Below, one piece after another: positions 49,762 through 59,728 of a DNA stretch of 64,000 nucleotides. This DNA comes from Gordonia heveisoli (GTDB lineage Bacteria > Actinomycetota > Actinomycetes > Mycobacteriales > Mycobacteriaceae). The position numbers were made by a program, and so were the translations under genes. Below the pieces are notes generated by a model. That model made no database searches. It was given only the letters and a program-made list of their open reading frames with translations, and was not told where the DNA came from. Within the stretch, counting starts at the first letter, position 1, and every line of letters begins with the position of its first letter. The stretch lies in assembly GCF_030315745.1 (NCBI RefSeq), contig NZ_JASXSH010000021.1:1-64000 (forward strand), written 5' to 3'.

Positions 49762-52700
49762 TTGCAGATACCCCCGCAGTATTTGCTGTCCGCGCAGGCC
49801 AGTGCGCCGCGCTCCCTGTGCGATGTGCTCGCGGCGACAGCCGCGAGGCACCCCGATGCCCCCGCCGTCGACGACGGTGACCGGGCGCTCACCTATGCCG
49901 AACTGCTGGCCGTCGTCCGGCGGTACGCCGACCGGCTGACCGCGGCCGGCGTCGGGCGTGGCGATCGGGTCGGTATTCGCATGCCATCGGGTACCTGCGA
50001 CCTCTACATCGCGATCCTGGCCACCCTCTACGCCGGTGCGGCCTATGTCCCCGTCGACGCCGACGACCCGGAGGAACGCGCAACGCTGGTCTTCGGCGAG
50101 GCAGCCGTCGACGCGATCATCGATGACGACGGGATCCACCCGCGGGGCGGATCGTCGGAGCCCGGCACGCGGGGCGAGGCCGGCCCGGGTCCCGACGACG
50201 ACGCCTGGATCATCTTCACCTCCGGTTCCACCGGCACCCCCAAAGGTGTTGCGGTCAGCCACCGTAGTGCGGCCGCCTTCGTCGACGCCGAAGCGCAGTT
50301 GTTCTTGCAGGACAGTCCGATCGGGCCGGGTGATCGCGTTCTCGCCGGGCTGTCGGTGGCCTTCGACGCCTCCTGCGAGGAGATGTGGCTGGCCTGGCGA
50401 CACGGCGCATGCCTGGTGCCCGCACCCCGATCCCTGGTGCGCAGCGGCATGGACCTCGGCCCGTGGCTGGTGCAACGCGACATCACCGTCGTGTCCACCG
50501 TCCCGACGCTGGCCTCGCTGTGGCCGCCGGAGGCACTCGAAGCCGTCCGGCTGCTCATCTTCGGCGGTGAGGCCTGCCCGCCCGAACTGGCCGAACGGCT
50601 CGCCGTCGACGGTCGCGAGGTGTGGAACACCTACGGACCGACCGAGGCGACCGTCGTCGCCTGTGCGGCCCCGCTGACCGGCACACCCCCGGTCCGCATC
50701 GGATTGCCGCTGGCCGGTTGGGATCTCGCGGTCGTCGGACCCGACGACACCCCGGTCGCCGACGGCGAGGTCGGCGAACTGGTCATCGGCGGTGTCGGCC
50801 TCGCCCGCTACCTCGACCCGGCCAAGGACGCCGAGAAGTACGCACCGATGACCAGCCTGGGCTGGGAACGCGCGTACCGCAGCGGTGACCTGGTCCGCCT
50901 CGACCCCGAAGGCCTGGTCTTCATGGGCCGCGCCGACGACCAGGTCAAGGTCGGCGGTCGACGCATCGAACTCGGCGAGATCGACAATGCGCTGCAACAT
51001 CTTCCGGGGGTCAGCGGCGCCGCCGCCGCGGTCCGGAAGTCGGCGGCAGGCAACAGCCTGCTGATCGGCTATATCGTCTCCCCCGACGCCGACTTCGACA
51101 TCGGCCGGGCCCGTACGAAACTTGCCGAGCTGCTGCCCGCGGCCATGGTGCCGCGACTCGCGCTGGTCGACGAACTACCGACCCGCACCTCGGGCAAGGT
51201 CGACCGCAACGCGCTGCCGTGGCCGCTCCCGGCCGCAACCGCCGACGACGACACCGACCGCGACTTCGACGACAACGAGGCGTGGCTGGCACAGTGCTGG
51301 ACCGACGTCCTCGGCGTACCGATCACCGACACCGATGCCGACTTCTTCGCCGAGGGCGGCGGTTCGCTGTCCGCGGCCCAACTCGTCACGGCCATCCGAT
51401 CGCGACACCCGGACATCACCGTCGCAGACCTGTACGACCACCCCCGCCTGGGTTCCATGGCAGCGATGCTCGCGGCCCGCACCCCGGCCACCGTCACCGT
51501 CGAACGACATGTGGCGCCGACGCCCCGGCGCGCCGGCCTCGCCCAGATCGCCCTGTCGGTACCGCTGACCACCCTCACCGGACTGCAGTGGGCGACCTGG
51601 CTCGGCGTCGTCAACAACCTGGCCGTCGAGATCACCGACCGCATGGACCGGTCGGTGCCGTGGCTGATCGAGGTCGACTGGTGGGTGGTAGTGATCGCCT
51701 TCCTGCTGTTCATCACCCCACCGGGACGCATGCTGATCGCGGCCGCCGGTGCCCGCCTGCTGCTGACCGGCGTGGGTCCCGGTGAGTATCCGCGCGGCGG
51801 TGGCGTCCACGTGCGGCTGTGGGTCGCCGAACGGCTGCTCGACGCCAGCGGCGCCGCAAATCTGTCCGGGGCGTCGTGGATGCCGTATCTGGCCCGCGCA
51901 CTCGGCGCCCAGATCGGCAAAGATGTTGATCTGCACACCATCCCGCCCGTCACCGGACTGTTGACCATCGGCGACGGGGTGTCGGTGGAACCCGAGGTCG
52001 ATCTGGCCGGGTGGTGGATCGACGGCGACATCCTGCGCATCGGCGCCATCGTCATCAAACGCGGCGCGACGGTCGGTGCCCGCTCCACGCTGCTACCCGG
52101 TGCAGTGATCGGTCGTGACGCCGAGGTCGCCCCCGCCTCGGCGGTGCTCGGCCGGGTGAAGGCCGGACAGCACTGGGCGGGTTCGCCCGCGGTCAAGGTC
52201 GGCAAGGCCACCCACCCGTGGCCCGACCACCGGCCACCCCGCGGTCGTGCCTGGGTGCCCGTCTTCGGGCTGTCCTCGTTGCTGCTGGCGGCCATCCCGC
52301 TGATCTCGCTCGGCGCCGGACTCGCCGTCATCGGCTCGTGGGCGCTGCACGCCGACCGTCTACGCGACGTCGGTATCCGCGCGCTGATCCTGCTCCCCGC
52401 GGCGACGCTGACGAGTCTGTTCACCTTCGCCGCGATCACCGCGATCCTGGTGCGCGCGGCCTCCATCGGACTGCGCAAGGGGCATCATCCGGTCCGCTCC
52501 CGCATCGGCTGGCAGGTGTGGCTGACCGAACGGCTACTCGACTCGGCACGCACCTATCTGTTCCCGCTGTACGCGAGCCTGCTGACCCCGGGCTGGTTCC
52601 GTCTGCTCGGCGCGAAAGTCGGTACCGGCACCGAGATCTCCACCGCGCTGGTGTTGCCGAAGTTCACCACCATCGGCGACGGCGCCTTCCTCGCCGACGA

Positions 52701-53628
52701 CACCATGGTGGCGTCCTACGAACTGGGCGGCGGCTGGCTGCACATCGACGAGGCAAAAGTCGGAAAGCGGTCCTTCCTGGGCAATTCGGGAATCACCGCC
52801 CCGGGCCGCAAGGTGCCCAAGAACGGTCTCGTCGCCGTGTTGTCGGCGACGCCGGACCGCGCGAAGTCGGGGTCGAGCTGGCTGGGTAGCCCGCCGGTCC
52901 GGTTGCGCCGCACCGCGGCACGCATCGACAGTTCCCGCACCTTCGATCCGCCGCCCCGGCTGAAGGTGGCACGCGCGATCATCGAGACGCTGCGTCTAGT
53001 CCCGGTGATGGTGTCCTTCGGGCTCGGCATCTTCATGCTGCTCGGCCTGCAGTACATCGCCTCGAAGTCGAGTTACGCGATCGCCGGACTCATCAGCGGC
53101 GTGCTGCTGCTGGTCGCCGGGGCGATCGCCTGCTGTGTCGCAGCCGCCGCCAAATGGCTTGTGGTGGGCCGTATCAAGGTCGGCGAACATCCGCTGTGGA
53201 GTTCCTTCGTCTGGCGCAACGAGCTCTCGGATGCCTTCGTCGAAACCGTCGCCGCACCGTGGTTCGCCAACGCCGCCACCGGAACCCCGATCCTCAACCT
53301 GTGGTTGCGCCTGCTGGGGGCGCGGATCGGGCGCGGGGTGTGGTGTGAGACCTATTGGCTTCCCGAAGCCGACCTGGTCAGTCTCGGCGACGGCGCGACC
53401 GTGCAGCGCGGATGTGTGGTCCAGACCCATCTGTTCCACGACCGGGTGATGGCGATCGACGAGGTCGTCCTCGGCGCCGGAGCCACCCTGGGTCCGCACT
53501 GCGTCGCCCTGCCTGCCGCCGGGCTCGGCGAGTCCGCGACCGTCGGCCCGGCGTCGCTGGTGATGCGCGGCGATGTCGTTCCCGCACACACCCGTTGGCA
53601 GGGCAACCCGATCGCACCCTGGAACTGA
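49762..53628 (+). CDS. Pls/PosA-family single-module NRPS (poly-amino-acid synthetase type)
   Basis: This encodes 1288 aa. An adenylation domain (about residues 20-500; A3 IIFTSGSTGTPKG at 150-162, A4 FDASCEEMW, A5 NTYGPTEAT) is followed by a carrier domain with FFAEGGGSLSA (Ser535 for phosphopantetheine). After that the protein is membrane-embedded, with several helix pairs alternating with three hexapeptide-repeat (left-handed beta-helix) soluble segments near residues 745-805, 960-1020 and 1205-1285. This is the architecture of epsilon-poly-lysine synthetase (Pls) and relatives, which polymerise one amino acid. There is no thioesterase. The TTG start follows GGCGGTGAGAG. The amino acid used is unknown. 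Confidence 0.88.
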   Translation: MQIPPQYLLSAQASAPRSLCDVLAATAARHPDAPAVDDGDRALTYAELLAVVRRYADRLTAAGVGRGDRVGIRMPSGTCDLYIAILATLYAGAAYVPVDADDPEERATLVFGEAAVDAIIDDDGIHPRGGSSEPGTRGEAGPGPDDDAWIIFTSGSTGTPKGVAVSHRSAAAFVDAEAQLFLQDSPIGPGDRVLAGLSVAFDASCEEMWLAWRHGACLVPAPRSLVRSGMDLGPWLVQRDITVVSTVPTLASLWPPEALEAVRLLIFGGEACPPELAERLAVDGREVWNTYGPTEATVVACAAPLTGTPPVRIGLPLAGWDLAVVGPDDTPVADGEVGELVIGGVGLARYLDPAKDAEKYAPMTSLGWERAYRSGDLVRLDPEGLVFMGRADDQVKVGGRRIELGEIDNALQHLPGVSGAAAAVRKSAAGNSLLIGYIVSPDADFDIGRARTKLAELLPAAMVPRLALVDELPTRTSGKVDRNALPWPLPAATADDDTDRDFDDNEAWLAQCWTDVLGVPITDTDADFFAEGGGSLSAAQLVTAIRSRHPDITVADLYDHPRLGSMAAMLAARTPATVTVERHVAPTPRRAGLAQIALSVPLTTLTGLQWATWLGVVNNLAVEITDRMDRSVPWLIEVDWWVVVIAFLLFITPPGRMLIAAAGARLLLTGVGPGEYPRGGGVHVRLWVAERLLDASGAANLSGASWMPYLARALGAQIGKDVDLHTIPPVTGLLTIGDGVSVEPEVDLAGWWIDGDILRIGAIVIKRGATVGARSTLLPGAVIGRDAEVAPASAVLGRVKAGQHWAGSPAVKVGKATHPWPDHRPPRGRAWVPVFGLSSLLLAAIPLISLGAGLAVIGSWALHADRLRDVGIRALILLPAATLTSLFTFAAITAILVRAASIGLRKGHHPVRSRIGWQVWLTERLLDSARTYLFPLYASLLTPGWFRLLGAKVGTGTEISTALVLPKFTTIGDGAFLADDTMVASYELGGGWLHIDEAKVGKRSFLGNSGITAPGRKVPKNGLVAVLSATPDRAKSGSSWLGSPPVRLRRTAARIDSSRTFDPPPRLKVARAIIETLRLVPVMVSFGLGIFMLLGLQYIASKSSYAIAGLISGVLLLVAGAIACCVAAAAKWLVVGRIKVGEHPLWSSFVWRNELSDAFVETVAAPWFANAATGTPILNLWLRLLGARIGRGVWCETYWLPEADLVSLGDGATVQRGCVVQTHLFHDRVMAIDEVVLGAGATLGPHCVALPAAGLGESATVGPASLVMRGDVVPAHTRWQGNPIAPWN

Positions 53629-53656
53629 CCCGGCAGCCACTGAACTGGATTCGAGT

Positions 53657-53853
<197 letters not shown>

Positions 53854-53867
53854 TTCTTGCTGTGTAG

Positions 53868-53908
53868 GTCAGTTCCCGGTTGTCAGTTCCCGGTTGTCAG
53901 TTCCCGTT
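53868..53908. repeat. 14-bp tandem repeat spanning the L,D-transpeptidase stop codon
   Basis: GTCAGTTCCCGGTT occurs at 53868-53881 and 53882-53895, and as GTCAGTTCCCGTT at 53896-53908. The last copy encodes the final Gly-Asn and the stop of the transpeptidase; the others are copies downstream of the stop, next to the G/C tract. Confidence 0.88.
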
Positions 53909-54571
53909 GTAGTGGCCGCCGATGGTGCCGCGGACGACGATCGGGGTGTCACGTGGGATGTTGTTGAACACCCATGCGCCGTTCTCGGTGCTGACGTTGA
54001 TGCAGCCGTGGCTCGCGTTGCTGCGGCCCTGCTGTGCGACCGACCACGGAGCGGCGTGGATGAAGATGCCGTCCCAGGACATGCGGGTCGCGTACTCGAC
54101 GTAGGTGCGGTAGCCCTCGGCGGAGTCGACCGGGACGCCGTACGTGGACGAGTCCATGTACATGTCGCGGTACTTCTCCTTGGTGTGGTACACGCCGTTG
54201 GGGGTCGGGTGCTTGTCCGTACCCATCGAGATCGGCATGGTCTTGACGACCTCGCCGTTGTGCCACCAGGTGATCTTGTGCGTCGCGTCGTCGGCGAGCG
54301 CGATCCAGCCCGTCGAGGTCTTCGCCTTCGGCATCGCCGGGTCGGTGGGGGTGGGCTTCGGCGTCGACTTCGGGGTCGACGGCTTCGGCGAGGGCTTCGG
54401 GGTGGGGAGGCCCGGCACGTTGGGGATCTCCACCGGCGGCAGGCCGGGGATGACCGTCACGGGTGCGGCGTTGGCCAGACCGGGCAGGGCGAGTGCCATC
54501 GCGATGACACCGATGAGCACCGCCGTCAGTCGGCGAGCAAAGCTCCGGCGAGAAGGCTTCGTGGTGAGCAC
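53897..54571 (-). CDS. L,D-transpeptidase (YkuD domain), secreted
   Basis: This encodes 224 aa from GTG 54571, with AAAGG about 11 nt upstream. A signal peptide (SFARRLTAVLIGVIAMALALPGLANAA) is followed by a Pro/Lys-rich linker (PTPKPSPKPSTPKSTPKPTP) and a YkuD catalytic domain (KITWWHNGEVVKTMPISMGT; HAAPWS; catalytic Cys in SNASHGCINVS). It makes 3-3 crosslinks or otherwise modifies peptidoglycan in the cell envelope. Longer in-frame starts exist but would place extra residues before the signal peptide. The 287-bp region upstream (54572-54858) has A+T-rich promoter-like patches and no gene. Confidence 0.9.
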   Translation of the reverse strand: MLTTKPSRRSFARRLTAVLIGVIAMALALPGLANAAPVTVIPGLPPVEIPNVPGLPTPKPSPKPSTPKSTPKPTPTDPAMPKAKTSTGWIALADDATHKITWWHNGEVVKTMPISMGTDKHPTPNGVYHTKEKYRDMYMDSSTYGVPVDSAEGYRTYVEYATRMSWDGIFIHAAPWSVAQQGRSNASHGCINVSTENGAWVFNNIPRDTPIVVRGTIGGHYNGN

Positions 54572-54858
54572 TGGTTTCGTACCTTTGGTTGGTTGACGTT
54601 CCGGGCGCGTCCACTGGAAGCGCCGAACCATCGTTACACAACTGTTGTATTCGGGCCAAAGACCAATGGGTCGATCGACCATCGACTATCGCGAATCGTG
54701 CGTAGCTGTTGTTAAAAGCGGAGGTTGCACGCCCCGCCTGACGTCAGTGTGACAGTCGTCACACTTTCTGTCGAGGTTGGGTTACTGGCGAGTCACTGTT
54801 TCGACCGCTCGTCACACCATGTCCGAAATGGGTATTTGCTGTACCGGGCGGGTGCGAC

Positions 54859-56136
54859 TCAGCACTCGTTCGGCGCGGGGATGCCGTTGAAGCGGTCGGT
54901 CAGATATCGCAATGCGGGGAGCAATCCGATCACGGCTGCGCTGAGGTGGTCGGGTGAGGGGGTCAGGAGTACCTGAACCCGCGTGCCCGCCCGGCAATAG
55001 CGACCGAGGGTGTGGACGATCGACGACACCGGGATCAGAACGTCGGTGGGGCTGTGCCATTCGAAGATCGGGGCCTTGGGTACACCGGGATACAGCGCCA
55101 GGCTGTTGTCCTCGACCACGCGGCGCGCGGTGCGGTTCTCGAAGACCTGTCGGCCGCCGATCGCCACCTGCTTGGCGCTGTGGCCTGCGCCCAGGCGGAG
55201 GATGTCGTTGGTGCATGCGTTGCGCATCTGCATGTACATCGAACTGCCCAGCGGGGACAGGAACTTGCGCATCGGGATTTGGTCGGGGTACTCGCGCGAC
55301 AGGCCGATCGCGGCGGCGAAGGCCAGCCCGAAGGCCGGGTGTGGGTTGTTGTAGCCGAGGCCTTCGGCCATCTTGATGAGGTTCATCGGGGCGCCGCCAT
55401 AGGCCGCGCCGACCAGGTGGAGTTCGGGTGCGTACCGCGGCGCGAGTGCGGCGGCCCATGCCGCGGCCATCCCGCCGCCGGAGTATCCGGCCAGGGCGAC
55501 CCTGCTCGCGCGAACGTCGGCAGGCGCGAAGTTCCGCGCGGCCCGGATTCCGTCGAGGGTGATCTGGCCTCCGAGTCGGGCGGCGCCGTAGGCGCTGCGC
55601 GGGCCGAGGTGGTCCGGGATGGCGATCGTCCAGCCCTGTTGCAGGACCGTATTCAGCGCGGGCGCCTCCCTGATGGTGAGGTTGGGGTCCTGTGTCCACA
55701 GGGCCTGCGACGGCGCGCACTGCAAACCGACGGCATTGACGATGTGTTCGAAGGAGAGCAGTGGGCCGTTCGGACGCTTGTGATTCGGGATCAGCACGGT
55801 GGTCACGGCCGCGATCGGCTTGCCCTGGCTGTCGGTCGATCGGAACTTGAGTTGCACTGTCCGGATGTCGAAGAACGCCGGTGGATTCGGGCGGGTGCGC
55901 GCGCGGATGATCTGGCCGTTGGTGTACTTCGCGATGTCGGCCGGTTGGCTGTAGAAGTTGTCGGGCAACGGCGTCGGCAGCGCGACGTTCTCGGCGCTGG
56001 CGTGATCGGCGTTGGCGACCAAGGCGCCGAGCGCGATAGCGACGGTCACGCCGGCCGTGACGGTGCGCCGGAATGGCTGCCGTACGGCGTGGCTATGGCC
56101 GCGTTGGGCAGGCAGGAATGACGAAAGGCCCAGCAT
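54859..56136 (-). CDS. Secreted lipase (LIP family), second copy
   Basis: This encodes 425 aa from the ATG at 56136, with a GGGGGG ribosome binding site about 6 nt upstream. The signal peptide (RRTVTAGVTVAIALGALVANADHASA) is followed by the hydrolase domain with IPDHLGPRSAYG, nucleophile GYSGGG, HSPTDVLIPV (acid) and SPDHLSA (His). Two Cys pairs may form disulfides. It is the same family as the protein at 2971-4185 but clearly diverged. Confidence 0.85.
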   Translation of the reverse strand: MLGLSSFLPAQRGHSHAVRQPFRRTVTAGVTVAIALGALVANADHASAENVALPTPLPDNFYSQPADIAKYTNGQIIRARTRPNPPAFFDIRTVQLKFRSTDSQGKPIAAVTTVLIPNHKRPNGPLLSFEHIVNAVGLQCAPSQALWTQDPNLTIREAPALNTVLQQGWTIAIPDHLGPRSAYGAARLGGQITLDGIRAARNFAPADVRASRVALAGYSGGGMAAAWAAALAPRYAPELHLVGAAYGGAPMNLIKMAEGLGYNNPHPAFGLAFAAAIGLSREYPDQIPMRKFLSPLGSSMYMQMRNACTNDILRLGAGHSAKQVAIGGRQVFENRTARRVVEDNSLALYPGVPKAPIFEWHSPTDVLIPVSSIVHTLGRYCRAGTRVQVLLTPSPDHLSAAVIGLLPALRYLTDRFNGIPAPNEC

Positions 56137-56358
56137 GAAATCCCCCCAGGAACTTTGCGGATGCAAGACCCCCGACCTGAGGTATTAACGCCGGTGCCTA
56201 CCTGGGCTGTCAAGGGTTTTCCGAATATCGTGACCCGGTGTCATCGGCAACGGGCACATCTACGTCGGCGGCGGCCTATGACTGCCGTATTGGGCGGCCC
56301 GGTCGACAGGGGGGATAAGCCGCCCATCTGTGCAGGTGGGCGGGGATCGGGTGTGCGC

Positions 56359-56547
56359 TCAGGCAGGCTGGTGATGTTCGGTGCGAAGGTGCTGGGCGGG
56401 CTGCGTGCAGCCTTCGTCCGGACAGACGAGCATCACGTCGATCCGCTCGGCACCGTCGTCGGAGGTGGCGACGACATCGCGCCGGAGGTGCAGATTGACG
56501 CCGCAGCGCGGGCATTTGCGTTGGGTTTTCGTGTGGCTCGATGACAT
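56359..56547 (-). CDS. Small zinc-ribbon protein
   Basis: This encodes 62 aa. Cys pairs CPRC (residues 12-15) and CPDEGC (42-47) could bind one zinc. The middle reads as two beta strands (LHLRRDVVATSDD, ERIDVMLVCPD). It is hydrophilic and ends HLRTEHHQPA. Function unknown; it could be a small nucleic-acid-binding or metal-buffering protein. It stands alone. Confidence 0.65.
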   Translation of the reverse strand: MSSSHTKTQRKCPRCGVNLHLRRDVVATSDDGAERIDVMLVCPDEGCTQPAQHLRTEHHQPA

Positions 56548-56681
56548 GGGCTCAGCCTACGCTGGATGTGGTGTGCATCACAGTGGGTGTAGTACGCGGC
56601 GGACTCCCGGGGGTGCTCTCGCTGCGCTCGGCCTATCGCTGTGCCCGACATCGGCTGGCGCCTGTGGTCGTCGGCCGAAAA

Positions 56682-56897
56682 TAGGGGACGACTGTTCTTC
56701 CCCGACGTTTGAGTTCGTCCCCCAGTTGCACCCCGACGACGAACGCGAAACTCGGGGACGAACAAGCCGGCCGGGTGTTCGCCGGCGAGGGGTTCGCGTG
56801 CGCCGTTCTTCCCCGACTTTTGGGTTCATTCCCGAGATGTACATAGGGGACGAGGCCGAACGTCGGGGAAGAACGTTCGTCCCCGACTTTCAGTCGG
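56682..56897. repeat. Intergenic field of direct and inverted GTTCKTCCCCGA repeats
   Basis: The motif GTTCTTCCCCGACGTTTGAG (56694 on) recurs as GTTCTTCCCCGACTTTTGGG (56804 on) and GTTCGTCCCCGACTTTCAG (56874 on). It occurs inverted as GAAACTCGGGGACGAAC (56747-56763) and ACGTCGGGGAAGAAC (56860-56874). The last two copies abut to make a near-perfect palindrome of about 26 bp centred at 56874. No coding frame crossing it looks real. The 466-bp gap (56548-57013) otherwise holds nothing I can name. Confidence 0.7.
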
Positions 56898-57013
56898 CGG
56901 CAGGCGCCACGATGCGAACGATCCCCGCGACCTGGCGGTGGCGGGGATCGTTGCTGACCGGACCTGATCGGTCCGCATCTCGGTATGTCGTTGGGTCCGC
57001 ATCTCTGCCGACC

Positions 57014-57087
57014 TGGAGCGGGTGACGGGAATCGAACCCGCGTAGCTAGTTTGGAAGACTAGGGCTCTACCATTGAGCTACACCCGC
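57014..57087 (-). tRNA. tRNA-Gly (anticodon TCC)
   Basis: The minus strand reads GCGGGTG acceptor, D arm TAGCTCAATGGTAGAGC, anticodon stem-loop CTAGT-CTTCCAA-ACTAG region with TCC, T arm GCGGGTTCGATTCCCGT and acceptor CACCCGC-T-CCA. All stems pair and the CCA is encoded. Length is 74 nt. Confidence 0.95.
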
Positions 57088-57307
57088 GTGCTGCGATGTC
57101 GGTCGATCGGTGACCCGATCGGTGGCGCCGCATGCAGGTTGGAACTGTACCCGGTCATCGCGTCAGATCGAAAATCGCCCGCTCGGCGAGTGTGGTGGGG
57201 CACCGGTTTTCTCGGTTCGCGTAGGAGCACGTACTATCTGCTGTTGGCCCTGGAGCATGGTCGGGGGATCGCGGTAGTCCGGGATCTCGCGTGTGCGACA
57301 TGGACCA

Positions 57308-57381
57308 CGGGATGTGGCGCAGCTTGGTAGCGCATCCGCTTTGGGAGCGGAGGGTCGCAGGTTCAAATCCTGTCATCCCGA
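57308..57381 (+). tRNA. tRNA-Pro (anticodon TGG)
   Basis: The acceptor pairs CGGGATG with CATCCCG. The D arm is GGCGCAGCTTGGTAGCGC, the anticodon stem-loop CCGCT-TTGGGAG-CGG carries TGG, and the T arm is GCAGGTTCAAATCCTGT. Length is 74 nt to discriminator A; CCA is not encoded. It lies 77 bp before tig. Confidence 0.95.
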
Positions 57382-57457
57382 CTGGCCCGCGACGGTCGTA
57401 CGGCCACAACGGACGCCGCAGACTTTCACCGAACCGCAGATATAAGGAGCAGCAGGC

Positions 57458-58813
57458 GTGAAGAGCACCGTCGAGCAGATCAGCCCGACCCGGGTGAAGC
57501 TCAATGTCGAGGTTCCGTTCGAAGAGCTGTCGGCAGACTTCGACCGGACGTACAAGACTCTGGCTTCCCAGATCCGGATCCCCGGTTTCCGTCCGGGCAA
57601 GGCCCCGGCGAAGCTGATCGAGGCGCGGGTCGGTCGTGACTCGATCCTCGCGCAGGTCGTCAACGACGCGATCCCGGGCAAGTACTCCGAGGCCGTCGCC
57701 GAGACCGAGACCAAGGCCATCGGCCAGCCCGAGATCGATCTTGCCGAGCTGAAGTACGGCGAGTCCATCACCTTCACCGCCGAGGTCGACGTCCGCCCCG
57801 AGATCGAGCTGCCCGACTACTCGTCGCTGGCCGTCGAGGTCGATGCGATCGAGATCGAGGATTCCGCGGTCGACGAGCAGCTCGAAGGGCTGCGCGCCCG
57901 TTTCGGCACCCTCAAGGGCGTCGAGCGCGCCGCTGCCGACGGTGACTTCGTGTCCATCGATCTGGCGGCTACCGTCGACGGCGAGGCTGTCGACGAGGCC
58001 TCCACCGAGGGGCTGTCGCATGAGGTCGGATCGGGTCAGCTGATCGACGGTCTGGACGAGGCGATCGTCGGCCTGGCCGCCGGTGAGAGCAAGGTCTTCA
58101 CCAGCACACTCGTCGCCGGTGAGCATGCCGGCACCGAAGCTGACGTCACCGTTACCGTGAACTCCGTCAAGGAGCGCGAGCTGCCCGAGGTCGACGACGA
58201 GTTCGCGCAGATGGCCAGCGAGTTCGACACCGTCGCCGAGCTGAAGGACAGCCTGCGTGAGCGGGTCGCCCAGTCGGCGAAGATCGAGCAGGCCAACGCT
58301 ATTCGCGACAAGGTGCTCGCCGCGCTGCTGGAGCAGGTCGAGATCCCGCTGCCCGAGAGCGTCGTCGACGCCGAGATCGAGGGCCAGCAGCACCAGATCA
58401 TCCACGCTCTCGGTCACGACGACGAGCAGCTGAACAAGTTCCTCGAGGCGCAGGGCACCACCCGCGAGGAGTGGGACGCCAAGGCTCGCGAGGAGGCCGA
58501 GACCTCGGTCAAGACCCAGCTTCTGCTGGATGCGATCGCCGAGCAGCAGGAGACCGAGGTCAGCCAGGACGAGCTGACCCAGCAGATCCTGTTCCAGGCC
58601 CAGCGCTACGGAATGCAGCCGCAGGAGTTCATCTCGCAGCTGACCCAGGCCAACCAGGTCGGCGCCGTGTACGCCGATGTGCGTCGCGGCAAGGCGCTGG
58701 CGGGCATCGTCGACGACGTGACGGTGACCGACACCGCCGGTGCGACCGTCGACACCGCCGAGTTCTTCGGTGGCGACGACGCCGACGACGCCGAGGCCAC
58801 CGACGAGGCCTGA
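57458..58813 (+). CDS. tig: Trigger factor
   Basis: This encodes 451 aa. The N-terminal ribosome-binding domain has the signature [17 protein letters not shown] (about residues 44-60), the middle PPIase FKBP-like domain has [15 protein letters not shown] and [20 protein letters not shown], and the C-terminal chaperone arms are helical. The acidic C-terminus ([12 protein letters not shown]) is usual. It binds near the ribosome exit tunnel to protect nascent chains. The GTG start follows AAGGAGCAGCAGGC. It precedes clpP1-clpP2-clpX as in many bacteria. Confidence 0.96.
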   Translation: MKSTVEQISPTRVKLNVEVPFEELSADFDRTYKTLASQIRIPGFRPGKAPAKLIEARVGRDSILAQVVNDAIPGKYSEAVAETETKAIGQPEIDLAELKYGESITFTAEVDVRPEIELPDYSSLAVEVDAIEIEDSAVDEQLEGLRARFGTLKGVERAAADGDFVSIDLAATVDGEAVDEASTEGLSHEVGSGQLIDGLDEAIVGLAAGESKVFTSTLVAGEHAGTEADVTVTVNSVKERELPEVDDEFAQMASEFDTVAELKDSLRERVAQSAKIEQANAIRDKVLAALLEQVEIPLPESVVDAEIEGQQHQIIHALGHDDEQLNKFLEAQGTTREEWDAKAREEAETSVKTQLLLDAIAEQQETEVSQDELTQQILFQAQRYGMQPQEFISQLTQANQVGAVYADVRRGKALAGIVDDVTVTDTAGATVDTAEFFGGDDADDAEATDEA

Positions 58814-58855
58814 TCGTCGTTTGATCATCAGGATCGGGCTTCCCGATCCGCACGC

Positions 58856-58884
58856 AGCCGGTCCGGGCTCAACCCGGGCCGGCT
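58856..58884 (+). terminator. Terminator hairpin after tig
   Basis: AGCCGGTCCGGG (58856-58867), loop CTCAA, CCCGGGCCGGCT (58873-58884) form a 12-bp stem with one T-G pair, followed by GTTCTGCTCT. It separates tig from clpP1. Confidence 0.8.
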
Positions 58885-59052
58885 GTTCTGCTCTCAGCGA
58901 AGAGTGGTGTCCGGGCGCGTGTCGGACGGTTCGCATTGACTAGTGTCGGTGAAGACGTCGAAGACGCATCACGACCGTCGAATACGCGCCGCCGGGATAT
59001 CGATACCGGTGGGCCGCGTGGGCATCAACGACAAGACGCAAAGGTAGGGACC

Positions 59053-59658
59053 GTGAGTAAGCCGACCATCCACACACCCACGATGAGTTCGGGTGTCGCC
59101 GGGCTGAACCTGACCGATTCGGTGTTCGAGCGACTGCTGCGTGAGCGCATCATCTTCCTCGGCACCCAGGTCGACGACGACATCGCGAACCGACTGTGCG
59201 CGCAGATCCTGCTGCTCGCCGCCGAGGACCCGACCAAGGACATCAACCTCTACATCAACTCGCCGGGCGGCTCGGTCACCGCTGGTATGGCCATCTTCGA
59301 CACCATGCAGCTCGCCGAATGCGATGTCGCCACCTATGCGATGGGTATGGCCGCGTCGATGGGCCAGTTCTTGCTCGCGGCCGGTGCTCCCGGTAAGCGT
59401 CACGCCCTGCCGCACGCCCGGATCATGATGCATCAGCCGTCGGCGGGTATCGGTGGTACCGCCGCCGACATCGCGATCCAGGCCGAACAGTTCGCGGCGA
59501 CCAAGAAGGAGATGAACCGGCTCAACGCCGAGTTCACCGGGCAGACGCTGGAGAAGATCGAGGCCGACTCGGATCGTGACAAGTGGTTCACCGCGGCAGA
59601 GGCCAAGGACTACGGCCTCGTCGATCACGTGATCGCCCGCCCGACCGTCAAGTCCTGA
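59053..59658 (+). CDS. clpP1: ATP-dependent Clp protease proteolytic subunit ClpP1
   Basis: This encodes 201 aa. The handle and active-site motifs are [34 protein letters not shown] (catalytic Ser) and [17 protein letters not shown] (catalytic His); the catalytic Asp lies further on. It forms a mixed ClpP1P2 barrel that degrades substrates fed by ClpX or ClpC. GTG 59053 is chosen because AAGGTAGGGA lies just upstream; an ATG at 59083 would give a shorter N-terminus. Confidence 0.95.
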   Translation: MSKPTIHTPTMSSGVAGLNLTDSVFERLLRERIIFLGTQVDDDIANRLCAQILLLAAEDPTKDINLYINSPGGSVTAGMAIFDTMQLAECDVATYAMGMAASMGQFLLAAGAPGKRHALPHARIMMHQPSAGIGGTAADIAIQAEQFAATKKEMNRLNAEFTGQTLEKIEADSDRDKWFTAAEAKDYGLVDHVIARPTVKS

Positions 59659-59728
59659 TCGGCGGAGATCGGGTCCGACGGCCCCGATCACACCGCATCC
59701 GGCCACTTTTCACTCATTGGAGCAGCAG

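Noticed and set aside
56578..56844. 88-aa minus-strand frame in the repeat field
   Set aside because: Built from the intergenic inverted repeats, no ribosome binding site and no plausible fold.
58886..58901. ClgR-type operator upstream of clpP1
   Set aside because: TGCTCTCAGCG keeps only part of the known CGC-N5-GCG core and lies next to the tig terminator; too weak to call.
57155..58936. 593-aa minus-strand open frame opposite tig
   Set aside because: Shadow of trigger factor that also runs across tRNA-Pro; no domain is recognisable.
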